A stretch of 64,000 nt of DNA from contig JAPTHN010000004.1 of the NCBI GenBank assembly GCA_026936325.1, forward strand, positions 30,311,910 through 30,375,909. The letters are read 5' to 3'. Source of the DNA: Platynereis dumerilii. Its lineage: Eukaryota; Annelida; Polychaeta; Phyllodocida; Nereididae. A program made the position numbers and the translations under genes. Of the stretch, positions 45,001-57,000 are shown piece by piece (the first letter of the stretch is position 1; every line of letters starts with the position of its first letter). Under the pieces are notes generated by a model. The model saw nothing but the letters and a program-made list of their open reading frames with translations. It was not told the origin of the DNA and searched no databases.

Positions 45001-48000
45001 TACAGATCCAATAATTAAACTTTTTTTTTTTTACATATTCAGCAATTCCACTAACATGGATATGTTTAAATGACACCAAGCAGATAGACTACAATACGCA
45101 GGCATTAACTGACATTCAATCCCTGTCCCAATGTCAGTCTGAATGTGTCGATCGTGACTGGTGTGTTTCCGTGGATTTCCGGAGTGACCTCGGAAAATGC
45201 TTTCTGGGATCATATTTTGGAAAGAGTATGGCCATTGATGCCTCTGTCACACACTGCTACTTCAGTGAGTAAAGCATTCAATTTTTTTCTGTTCACACTC
45301 GTTAGAAAGTGAGACCGGGTAAGTTGTGCCGCCCTCTGTTGGGATGAAATGAAGAACTGGGTAAAGAAGGCAATGCCACCCATGTATACACACACTTGGT
45401 CAACATCATCATGCACCATGCATGAAAAAAACTGCCAAAAATATATTTCTATGAAAAGCTACACTTATAAATTCAATCTTGTCATTGAAGTACTGAGGAC
45501 TCACATTCTTGTTTGTCAGTCATCAAAATATAATACCTTGGCAAGAATTGAGCCAAATTTCAGGGCAACCGAACCATTGGGAAGATCATGGTAGGCATTT
45601 GAAAAAAGTAGGTCAAGTGGGTAAGTTGTGTCGTATGAAGGGGCAAGTGGTTCGGCTTAGTTTATTCCAAAAAACTTTGTATTTACCTGTTTCTGCAGAG
45701 AGATGATTTGTATCAAGTGTTTTACTTTGTTTAGCATATTGTTTATATGTTATAAGAAACTCATCAAAACATTTATGAGCCCTTTTATGCATAAATTCAA
45801 AATGGTATCTTTTATGGTTTCCAAACCTCGGTGCACTTTCTTTCACAATGTTTTTAGTCTTTGCGTAAAAATCTGCACGACTAACCCCAAATCGATATTA
45901 CTGAGAAACAGGTTAACAAAAATACACCAACAATGTGAGATTAAATCTAACACAAATGTCTAGACAAACGTCCTAAATCCGTCCAGAGGGACATCATTTT
46001 ATTACTAATACCAGGGGTGCCGGAACAGGGGGGGGCAGGGGGGGCAATTGCCCCTCCTACCCTTGCCCAAGGGGGGCAGGGGGGGCAAGGGTGCCCTTTT
46101 GATCTTAAAGAAAAATATATTATTAGGCCTTATTTTATCAATTTTAGGCACAAATTAGTAAGTCTATATTAAAATTATTATTGACTCTCTATTTAAATTT
46201 TGTCCCGTGAAATTGGCGCGAATATGATATGCCCTTTTTCGTCTGATCGCCCCTGCCGCCCGCGATTCCTTCCGGCACCCTTGACTAATACCCTACCAGG
46301 GGACATTGTCTTATTACAAATACCAAATGACCAAGAAACAAGAATGTCAGTCCTCATTACTTCAAGTTTTCAACAACAAAATTGAATTTGTGTGTATAGC
46401 TTTCCACAGCGTTATATTTGGCAGTCTTTTTCTTGGTGCATAATAACGCTGACCAAATTTGCATACATGGGTGGCATTGTCTTCTTACCCCGTTAGCACA
46501 ACTTACTTGAGACTGGACATGTTCTAAGGTTACAGAAAAAAAAATTTCTTAAGACAATTTTCTTGACAGGGTCTTGCATAATAGCAATCCTTTCTACAGC
46601 TTAATAGCACAGTTTTGCCAGTTGCAACACAGACTACAATTATTACATACACCAAAGTTAAGGATGTCATTGAAAATTAAACATGATTCAAAAAGAGTTT
46701 GTAAATATCAAAGGATTTAATTTGAGCTAAGGACCAGCTATTGCTAATTCTATCAAAACTGTGCAAAAGTAAACTTACCGATTCTTTAGTTGCTTCTTGG
46801 CTGGTGACAGCCGGCATGCAGCCCACATGGAGGTATATTTTTATCCAAATATGACATACCCAGGCATGCTGTAGAGCGCACATACACGCATTTGGGACTC
46901 GTGGAATTGCATGATTTGACACATACACGCGCGTGGATGTGCCACAACGCGCACGCGCCAACGTTCTTGATTCGTGTACATGCTTTCCAGCGCATGAGTG
47001 GACATGCTTTCCAGCACATGAGTGGACATGCTTTCCAGCGCAGGCGTTAACATGCTTTCCAGCGCATATGGGTAGTTTACAGGGGCGGATCCAGGATTTT
47101 TTTAAAGGGGGGTTGCGGAAATTGATTAAGTACAGGCAAAAAATAGAACTATGGATTACTAAAGGGCTGCTCCTCAGCTCCTCGATCCCCTTGCAATATA
47201 ATAGATACGCCACTGCCCTGAGAATGCCCTACATTGCATATTTGCATACATGAAATTCTGCGCTGGAAGGCATGTCCAAGCTTGCGCTGGATGGCATGTC
47301 CAAGCCTGCACTGAATGGCATGTCCAAGCGTGAGCTGGATGGCATACCCACAATCGCACATACACGCATGCACGTCAATGCAGGTCTACGCATGCGCAGG
47401 ATGACATGTCCACAGGTGATCGTGAACACATATATACACGCATGAGTATGCGCAATTACATGTACACCCGCGTGTATGTGCGCACACTACCATGCGTGAA
47501 TGTGCCATATTTGGATAAAGATATATATGCCACTTGACAGTAGAATAGATGTGTCCCAATTTATAGTTTGTTGCTAGACATAATCAATTACTTAACACAC
47601 TCTAAGAAAAAAAGGTGCGAGGGGTAGAGCGAAACATCTGCAAGGTTGATGTAAAAACCTTTGGGGTGCACAAGCACTGTGGCAAAACTGGACGAGGGTA
47701 ACTGAGTTACCCTCGTCCCTAAATTAGCCTTAAATATTATGTAATGTTGAATTTGAGCTTATTACTTCTTTTAAAACGTATCAAGGTGATGTACAGGCAT
47801 CATTAGAGGCCGAAAATATAATTTCAAAGGGAAGTGACCCAGTATCTGAGCTGTGTGAGTCTAAAAATGGCTTAAAGCACACCTCAAATGACGAGGGTAA
47901 CTGCATCTCAAGACGAAGGTAACTGTGATCATGATATTGATATGACGAGGGTAACTGCCCTTTCTTGGAATGAAGTAGATGGACTGCAGGCTGTTCCTAT

Positions 48001-51000
48001 GCAACAATGAACATCCCAGATTTCCTAGATTTACTTATTTGCACAACTGTGTAAGGTTGTTTCAAATATGGGATTAGCAAAGTCGAATTAGGCTGTAAGG
48101 GAAGAATACACACCCTATCCACATGTTCATGATTTCAAATTGTCAACAAAGAAGTTCAGCAAGATTGCATTGCAAAAGTCGCATTGGGGTAATTTTCAAA
48201 GCTTAAGACACGACTTCTCAGAAAAAAAGATGTGACAAACGAAATGTGCATGAAAAACACCAACTTGGCCTAAAATTCGATCGACCCAAATCAACAAAAT
48301 GCAGTAAAAATGCTTGAAGGGGTGAAGGGAACAACTTTCATTGTCCGTTAACTCCAAAAATCTGACTGTGGTGGACTTAATGCAAAATGTTGTCTGGCTC
48401 GATTTGCACTGGTTGTGAATTTGGTTTTTGAAGCAGTCTCACTAAATGTGGCCTGATGCAGCCGGTTCTCAATTTTTTCAGTGAAAGTTTGAGGACACTA
48501 GGATATGATATTCACCAACATCAATGCAAATTTTCATGGCCATACCTCAATTAGAAGTTAGTTTTTAAGCTGTGTTAACAGGTGTGCGCTTTTAAGTGTG
48601 AGCAGTGTATGTTCTCATTGTGACTGGTGATTGCTCTTATGATTTGATCTTACTTTAACTTGGCCTAGTCTTCTTAAATTAAAGAAATATTGAAAGCGAT
48701 GGCATGATAATCATACATCATCAGCATAATGACCACAAAGTCCTATTTTTACAGTGAAACTGTGCCCTCCTTCCCAATGAAATATGGATGTATTGTACAG
48801 GATAATAAGATTAAGAAATTAAAGTTCCGAAAATATTGAAAGTGTTAAAAATATATGTGGCATTTCAAACATAAAGTTCTAAGCTCCATTCATGATCCAT
48901 AAGTCTTATGAAAGCTTAGGCATATATTTGACCTATTTCACTTGTTTCTCAATCACAATATATAAGATTCAGTTTCATTTGGGGATATTTGTGAAATTCT
49001 AGACATAGGCCTAATTAACAGTGTTTCACACACCTCAACTTTTTTGAGATAGCTTGTTAAAAAAAAGCAATAAAATCTTCTTTTTTTTCAAATGATAGTT
49101 TATGCATTTAAGAAATAGGCAAAGCAGTGTTGAATTTTCCAAGACAACTCAAGAATAATTTTGTACAAATCTGCACTGACCTGACAGCATCAATTCTGAC
49201 TGCAAAACAAGTTTGGTTTATTAAATATGACACCACATTTAAACTATCCTTGTAAATCCGACAGAGAAGAGAAATTTGAGAAAAAAACTTCTCCTATGAA
49301 GAATTTTTATGACAGTTGGTTGAATTAAAGGCCTGCATATCGACCCTAAACATGTGAAATTGTACTCAGTACCATTATTCCTGGGCCTACCCTTGAGTTC
49401 AACATGCTGGCAGTTTCATTGCAATCATCCACGGCCTTATTGCTGATTCTCTTGTCTCAGTTAATGTTCCATTGCAGTGCATTAATATGGGCAGTAAAGA
49501 CAGAATTAGTCATCCTTCCATCATCTTCCTCCACGGCCTTTTCCTCTTTACCTGTCTGTCTTCTTGTTTTTCTCCTCCAAATCTTCGTATTCCTTTTGTG
49601 TCCATATTCTCCTACTTCTCATCTCCATGCATGCAGGCATTGTATATAGTTATCCCAAAAAACGTCATCTCCGAGCATGTATAATATTCCCCTGTCCCCA
49701 ACTGAAACCATCCTCATTTCTCAGTGTAATCTTGTGAAAGCTTACCCTGATAACAACTACCAGCTTGTCATGAAGAAATAACTTTAAAAGGGTTAACATC
49801 GATCTCCGGCTTCATAAATAAAATGCATAGTTTGAGAGTATTCGAAACAACTGAATGTATCTTTGAATGTTTAATTGTTGTCTGTTTATCGAAAAATTAA
49901 TTAAATTTTGCTAGAACAAAGCGTAAAAGCATTAGAAGACTTTAGAATTGTATAGTGTTTGTTGGAAGGTTGAGTGAAAACGAACCCTGTAATGGGAGGA
50001 TGCCTAAAAACTTCCTCTTCTCTCCACAGATCTTACTTGTATAATTATAATGTATCTTGTCATATTCTTCTTTCGCTTTTCCTGCCGACCTGATATTTCA
50101 ATTATATGACATTTTTTCGAGATATAACGATCTACCTGTGAATCTCCATCCTGCCTGTCAAATTTATATCACATCTATTCCTGTTTTAATGCACAATTAA
50201 CAAGCAAATACCCTCGTCATCAACGACAGTTACCCTCGTCATTCCAAAACTAGAAAGGCAGTTACCCTCGTCATCGTTTAACATGGGATCCAATGGGATG
50301 ACCTAGTTTTTTCACAAAAATTTAACAAATTGAGACGAGGGTAACTCAGTTACCCTCGTCCAGTTTTGCTACAGTGACAAGGTTCATCATCATCGTTTTG
50401 GTGCATCAAACAAGGGGTGCATGAAAAAAAGGTGCATCACACATTGTAGGGTGCATCAAACAAGAGGTGCATCACACATTACAAGGTGCATGGGGTGCTT
50501 CACCATCCTTTCATGGTTTCTGAAAATGGATATGGAAAATTACGAAATAATTTGGGTAGCTGGATTATTGCATAAAAATGCCAGGCAGTGCCTAACTGAC
50601 AAGCTGGTCTGCTGTGGGATGATGAGGGTGGTGACCAAGGGCATACTTAGAAATGGCCGGGGGGGGGGGTAGACTGAGCGGAAGCATTACATGAGGTGAA
50701 TGAGCAGCACTCAGGGTTTTTCCTATCTCCTCTATGTCAACTTCAGGCATTATGGGAAGGCCATACCCCCTAAATACACCACTGACTTGCCTCCAGTCGC
50801 ATATCGTGGTAAGTGTAACCATGCCAGCTTCAACGCAATGCTGCTGTGAGGAAGCTGACAGCAGTATTTACACCAAGACTGTCCAAGAGCTGCTCTCTTT
50901 CACATCTGCTTATTAATTGGTGGGCATCTCTACTGAACACAGACGTAATAGGCAGCTGTCCCAGTTTGATACCCATTCACCTTAAATTTTCAACGTCTGC

Positions 51001-54000
51001 AAACATAGCCTATCTGCTCTCACCTGCCTGTACACCAGAATGACTTGTCAAGCGGGGCAATGCTACATTAATTGAGGAACCGCCAGAAACCAGATGCCAC
51101 ACTGATTTACCAGCAGTTCAGAAATCACGACTAAGAGTGGTAAATGTACTATTCACCGGCCTCAGTGCAATGGGCAGCACATGCTGATGCAATCCTGAGA
51201 AACTCAGCATCTTTAAACAAATCTGAATCAGGAATTTTGACTTGGTTGAGCAAACAGCAATTTCTTTGCCTGACTCAGGAAGTCATACCTACAGTAAATA
51301 AGACTGCAGAATTGGTTAGAATATACTGTTTAGGTTTATTGCACACCTTTATAGGGATTGTTTAATAAGGTAAGTAAAGTAATTGGGTTAATCTACATCA
51401 CGATAGGTCTTTCATGAACTAGCTTGTGATATTTTCTTACAAGGGACAAGTGGCGTCATCTATAATGCAAAGCTTTTTGCAATAAATTCTCAATTGTTAT
51501 GTATGTGGCCCCACCTATAACAGACGTGAACTCATAAAATTTGTTTTTGCATAATTTTAATATCATATAAACAAAATGTATCTTAATGTTTATTTGAATA
51601 TGTACTGCACTCTTGAAAGAACATTTTCAATTACAATGCATGTGGTTTAAAGCTCATGTGTAATTATTTCAGTCCTCTGAACATCAGACACATTTTGACC
51701 ACAATAAAGCAAGCAGAATTTGGAGATATACAGACATTCCAACTCACATGCTGAGAAGGTGAAGACAACCTCCTTTGCTTCCCTCTCACAATGGTTATCA
51801 GTTATCTGAGCAGTTGTAATCTTCAGACTGATGACCAGCAGGAGGCAATTTGGAAGACAGTCAAATTGTCTCACTGTTACCTATACGCGTAACACCCACA
51901 AAACTGAATGAAAACTATCAAAAATTATCCACCTATTGAGGTTTATAAGCATCCTTGCAAGAGGCTCCTTTCCACCCTAAATTTGGTCATGCCATGAACC
52001 CCCAAAGGTTCTACAAACCAATCTACACTGAAGAACCTTGTAGGGTTCTTGTAAACTCCCCAGGGTTCTTTGACCTAGGGTGCTTCCCAAGCACCCTATG
52101 AAAAGGTGCTTCCAGGCACCCTATGGGGAGCTGTATTTGTGACAAGGCGAAGCACCTTATTTGGTTGTTCTATAATCTTTTCATTCTTAGAGTGCAGATG
52201 GCCCTTTTAAAAGTTGTTTCATTCGCTTAAGAGAACTCTGAGTGATCAGCTTATCATGGACTAAGAATATTTCATGTTTTACTCAGATCTGCTGCTAGAC
52301 ACCAGTTCAGAACACCAAATAGACATGTCATGTGTCCACCAGACTTAGAGTGTGGGGTTCGAACCCCCATCCTAATGTGTAGTACCCTACAAGGAAGACA
52401 TTCTAACATCTGGACCATGGAGCCATGTTGTAATGTATATAGACATCATTTAGGATAAGAATTCATTATTAATTTTTGCAGATTTGACTTGCGAAGACCC
52501 AGGATTTTCCCCAAATGCAACAAGAGAACCGGCAATTGCAAGCACATTTGTTCCCCCAGATGTAGTCATCTACGATTGCAACCCTGGATTTATCGCAATT
52601 GGTGGGACTCAAGCGAGGATGTGCAAGAGAGATGGAACATGGACCGGAGAAATGCTCATCTGTAAAGGTTGGTATCAAGTTATCAACTCATCCAAATAAT
52701 TAAATGCGATCTCAGGTATTTAGTTCTATACATTCATAAAGTGGCAGTGAATTGCAATACACACTCTAAAAAATTTAGGACAAAAGCGGTTTTTAAAAAT
52801 ATCAAGTGGTTTTATGAGACAACCATGGTGGTTTTTGAATTGAAATTTGGTTTATCAGGTCATTTTTGGTTTTTGTCTTTGGAATTGGTCTCCTCCTCAG
52901 GTGAAATGGTTTTTCAAAAAACCAAGTTCTCTTGTTGGAATGAGTCTACTCTGGTATTAGAGTTCTTCATGCCATGATAAATATTGGTTCATGTGTTGAT
53001 ATGACGACATTTGTTGATGATCAACCAGATTACCATGCACAAATAATTTGCTTAGAGACAATGGGTTTTCATTTATCTTGTGATATTTAATAACCTTGTA
53101 CTAGTTTCGATGTATAAGGAACTTCATGGACCTCATAGACAAACTCGATACTGTGCTTGCTGAGACAGATCAGCTCCCCAGAGAACAAAGACTCCTTCTG
53201 TACCACACTTAACGCCATCTATACTGACATGCATTTGACAAGCAGAAGTTCAAATTTAACAAGGAACAAGTGATTAACAAAAACACAGCAAGGAATCATT
53301 GAACCTATCAACACTGAAAGCATAACTAAGCTGTAACAAACAAAAAAACAGTGCATTATCTCAAAATGTGTTTTTATCCCAGCTTACATATCACAGTTGA
53401 CTTAATAAGTAGATTGAGTCTCATGTTTGTCAATAAATCATGACTGAGCAATGGTGAGCCGAGTGGCGCCACCTATGACTATACTTTTTAAATTTTACTT
53501 TGCAACTATGTAGTTATAAAAGACCATGCTTGATGCACGGGCATGTTAATTATATGATTGTGTTACAAAATTGTAGAGACACTATTTGCAAGAAATCATT
53601 AGTGAATATATTTTAACATGTGGAAGAGTAGGTAAGCTAAACATTTAGTAGAAGTATCACTACACCCAAAAACTCCAACATGAGAATGATTTAAGACCAA
53701 ACTTCAGTCAATCACAGGCAACTGTTCTCGGAATGTCCCATTGGTAATATAGCTTTGCAGTGGCATTTCTCTGTGAGGTAAGTACATTTTATTATCTTGG
53801 TAGTCCGTAAATGGACTGTAGACTGCTTGGTAAAACAAGGAAGAAAAGTCTACTGATTTTAGAGCTATCTCCAGTGCTTCCTGGGTGTGTAGCTTCACTC
53901 TCTCTTCCCTGTGTTTCTTTATTATACTCTATAACTGTTCTGTTTTCACTGTTACAATTTGTCTTTTCTCTTTGCAGATCTAAACAAAATCAAAGCACCT

Positions 54001-57000
54001 CCCCCGCCCCATAGATATCCCTCCCCCCCCCAATGAAAAAAGCAGCAGCTGCAAATAATTATCAAATAAAGCCTTATTTTATGTAATCAGTAGTGGCTGG
54101 GGTGGGAGTTTGGGTCCCTGGCAAGTGGAATAAACGATTTTACATCCTGTATTGCCGCACTAAATACAGCCTATGTTGGACGGCTGTTTCAATCATGCAG
54201 CACCGGATTTCTTTGTCCTCCTGTCCTAATCAGCCTACCAAGTGCATAAATCCTTGACGTAAAGCCTCAATCATCCATCCATGAATCCCAGTTGATAGGC
54301 CAGCCATGGATCAATTATATATGAGATAACATAATACCACTACTGATTTCTCAGATATCCAAACAGCCCCCTATCTGTTTGGTTTATGAAGAAACCAGTT
54401 TTATTTGGTTTTTGTTAAAACCAAACAATTTGGTATTTCCACAAACCCTAGTTGGTTTAATATGCGGGACAAGCTCAAAAACCAAATTTGGTTTTTTGGA
54501 GGCTGTTTTTTTTTAGAGTGAGTGCATGCAATTCAGCTGTTGTCAATTAAACACAGGTCATAATTATATTTTCCATTTTTCTGTAAAAGTAAAGTCATGA
54601 TATATGGACGATTATAGATAATCATATCAATCTGAAATGGCTAAGGGGGCGAACATGTAATCTCCAGGAGGAGGTTTCTTTAAAACAGGGTGTTGCTTGT
54701 TTCAAGAAGAAATATTTTAGGACATTGCATGCTTACAATAAAACTACACCCCCTTAAAATTAAATGGTTGCCCAAAACAACACTAGAGTTCAGTGAGCTT
54801 AACTGGAGAGCCACTCGATAAGGCTGGTTCTCAATCCTAAAATCAAATTTAAATAAGAATGCGTTAATTTGCAGCTGTTCCAGAAATCTCTTCCTCCTGA
54901 ATCAATCACCTTCACGCGGACACCAAGTTCAAAGGCGGATTGTTCTAAATTCTGTGAAGAGGAACCAACGTGCAGTTCTTTCCAACTGTCCACTTACAGT
55001 GAATGCAACTTCTCTCAAAATCGTGAACCAAGTGAAAGTTCTTCTAATAACATAACATTCTGCAGTAAGTACTTTTTGTTCGAACAAAAACAATACCTGC
55101 GAATAAAAAGCGAAAAATTTGGCACTTTAACTTCTGTTTTTTAACCTACTATCTGAGAACGCTTTCCGTGTTGAACCTTGATTTTTTCTGGTAGGTGCAA
55201 ATGTTGCAACAATGCCTGTTCAGTCATCATTTGAGTGCAGATCATTCTGGAAAGTTCAATACAGCAGCGAGCTTCTTGAAAATGTAACTCAGGAGCAATG
55301 CGAAGAGAGCTGTGCTGCAGATCCGTTAACTCAAGTTCTACCCCAGTGCCAAGCTTATGACTTCTTTTCCCTACAACAATGCAGTTTGTCGGATACATCT
55401 GCCAAAGTATCCAGCGTGGTTCTTACGAATAATTCACTGTCAACGTATTGTGACATGGGTAAGATATGACATGGGTAAGATATAAATAATTGACTTTTTC
55501 AAAGGTATTATTTTCGATGTAAATTCGAGAGAAATTAAACCACATTCTTCTCATAAGTTGCATGAGCACCTTTTGGAAAAATGTGTTTTTGAAAAGTCAG
55601 AACTTCAAATTTTTGAAAAGAGGAATACATGCAAATACAAAGACATGGTGTCAATATTTAGGCCTACAAATTCGGCAACTTTAATAGAAAGTAGAAAAGA
55701 TATTCAATTTTTTGTGAAAGGGACTTATTTTTGTTAAACCGTTTATAATGTTGCTATTCTTCTCATTGAGTGAGCATCCTGTCTTCCACAAGCAGTTTTT
55801 GTGAGGATGTTGAGCGTCAACCCAATGGCAAAACCTCCCCGTTTTACTTACTTTCTGGCAGCGCTGTGATCCTGAAGTTTTATACAAATTCCAATCAATG
55901 CACAACAAATTTGTTTTTATGACGATCGTTGTATTAAAACACGAATTAAGCCAGTCTAATTTTTCGATTTCAGATTTTCTACCTTGTAACTTGTCATCAA
56001 TTCCGAACCTACATCCGCGCACTGACTTAAGTTCTTCTCATGGCATTGGAGAAGTGAACGTGACCTGTGGAAACGGGGTCAACAAAACTGCCAGATGTCT
56101 CAGGAGTGGAGCATGGCAAGACCCTGATCTGTGCATAGGAGGTGAGACAACTTTCTTCACACTTACTGTCTTACATACTGTGATACTCTGCTTTAATGTA
56201 TTTGTGCTTTTTCTTTTACTGTTAATTTACAACATTAAATTCCTCCAGTTTGTGCTATTTCATGTCAGTAAATTTCACCATTTTGAGAAATGATTCAGTT
56301 TATTTACCATTTATTTTTTTAATCTTTCCTTTCATCTGCCTTCTTATACTGTATATACATGTATATGTATATTTTTTTTTCAATTGCTATTGTTTTATTA
56401 ATTTCTCTTGTCTTATTTATTTGTATACCTCCATGCCAACAATTTTATTTGATACTTTAGTTTAAATAAATCAACTGAAATCAAGGTCTATAATTTCTCC
56501 TCAATCAATCGACCTATTTATCAATGAATCAATCAGTGAATCAATGAAATACATGATGTGGCTAAAATAAGATCGATCAGGACATTATCAGATCTGAAGG
56601 TTCTATAGTAGAATAACATTTTTATAGCCAGGTACCCTTCACGATATCACATTTATTCAAATTTGGACTGCATTCAAACTTTCCATGCGTGGTCCGCTGA
56701 TCTACACATGTAGCACTTGCTACCCTAGTTTGCCACCTAAACATTGGCGTTTGCAGCCGCACCTAGCGCATACAAAATTTAGGTCAACTTTACAAGACAG
56801 CAAAATAAACCTTTTCAGCAAGTTAATCAGAGACGAAAATTTTTAATCAATCAAAATGCACTGTTGCATATACACAATTACTGTTCATCTGTTGATTCGA
56901 TCACTTCATTCTGCACTGACCCATGCTGGAGCAGTTTATTTATTCATGTTGCATGATCAGCATCTAAACAGTTCAACAAAAATAAGTTCCCCTTTACAAA

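Noticed and set aside
47081-47220. Complete hAT MITE starting CAGGGGCGGATCC
   Set aside because: The right end GATACGCCACTGCCCTG is hAT-like, but no matching 8 bp duplication was found, so borders are uncertain; it is kept only as a dispersed repeat.
46933-47253. 106-codon plus-strand frame with repeated CFPAHEWT
   Set aside because: It is a translation of the minisatellite arm of the foldback at 46831.
52331-52425. True tRNA gene on the minus strand
   Set aside because: Box A and box B are present, but the acceptor stem does not pair; it fits a SINE head or pseudogene.
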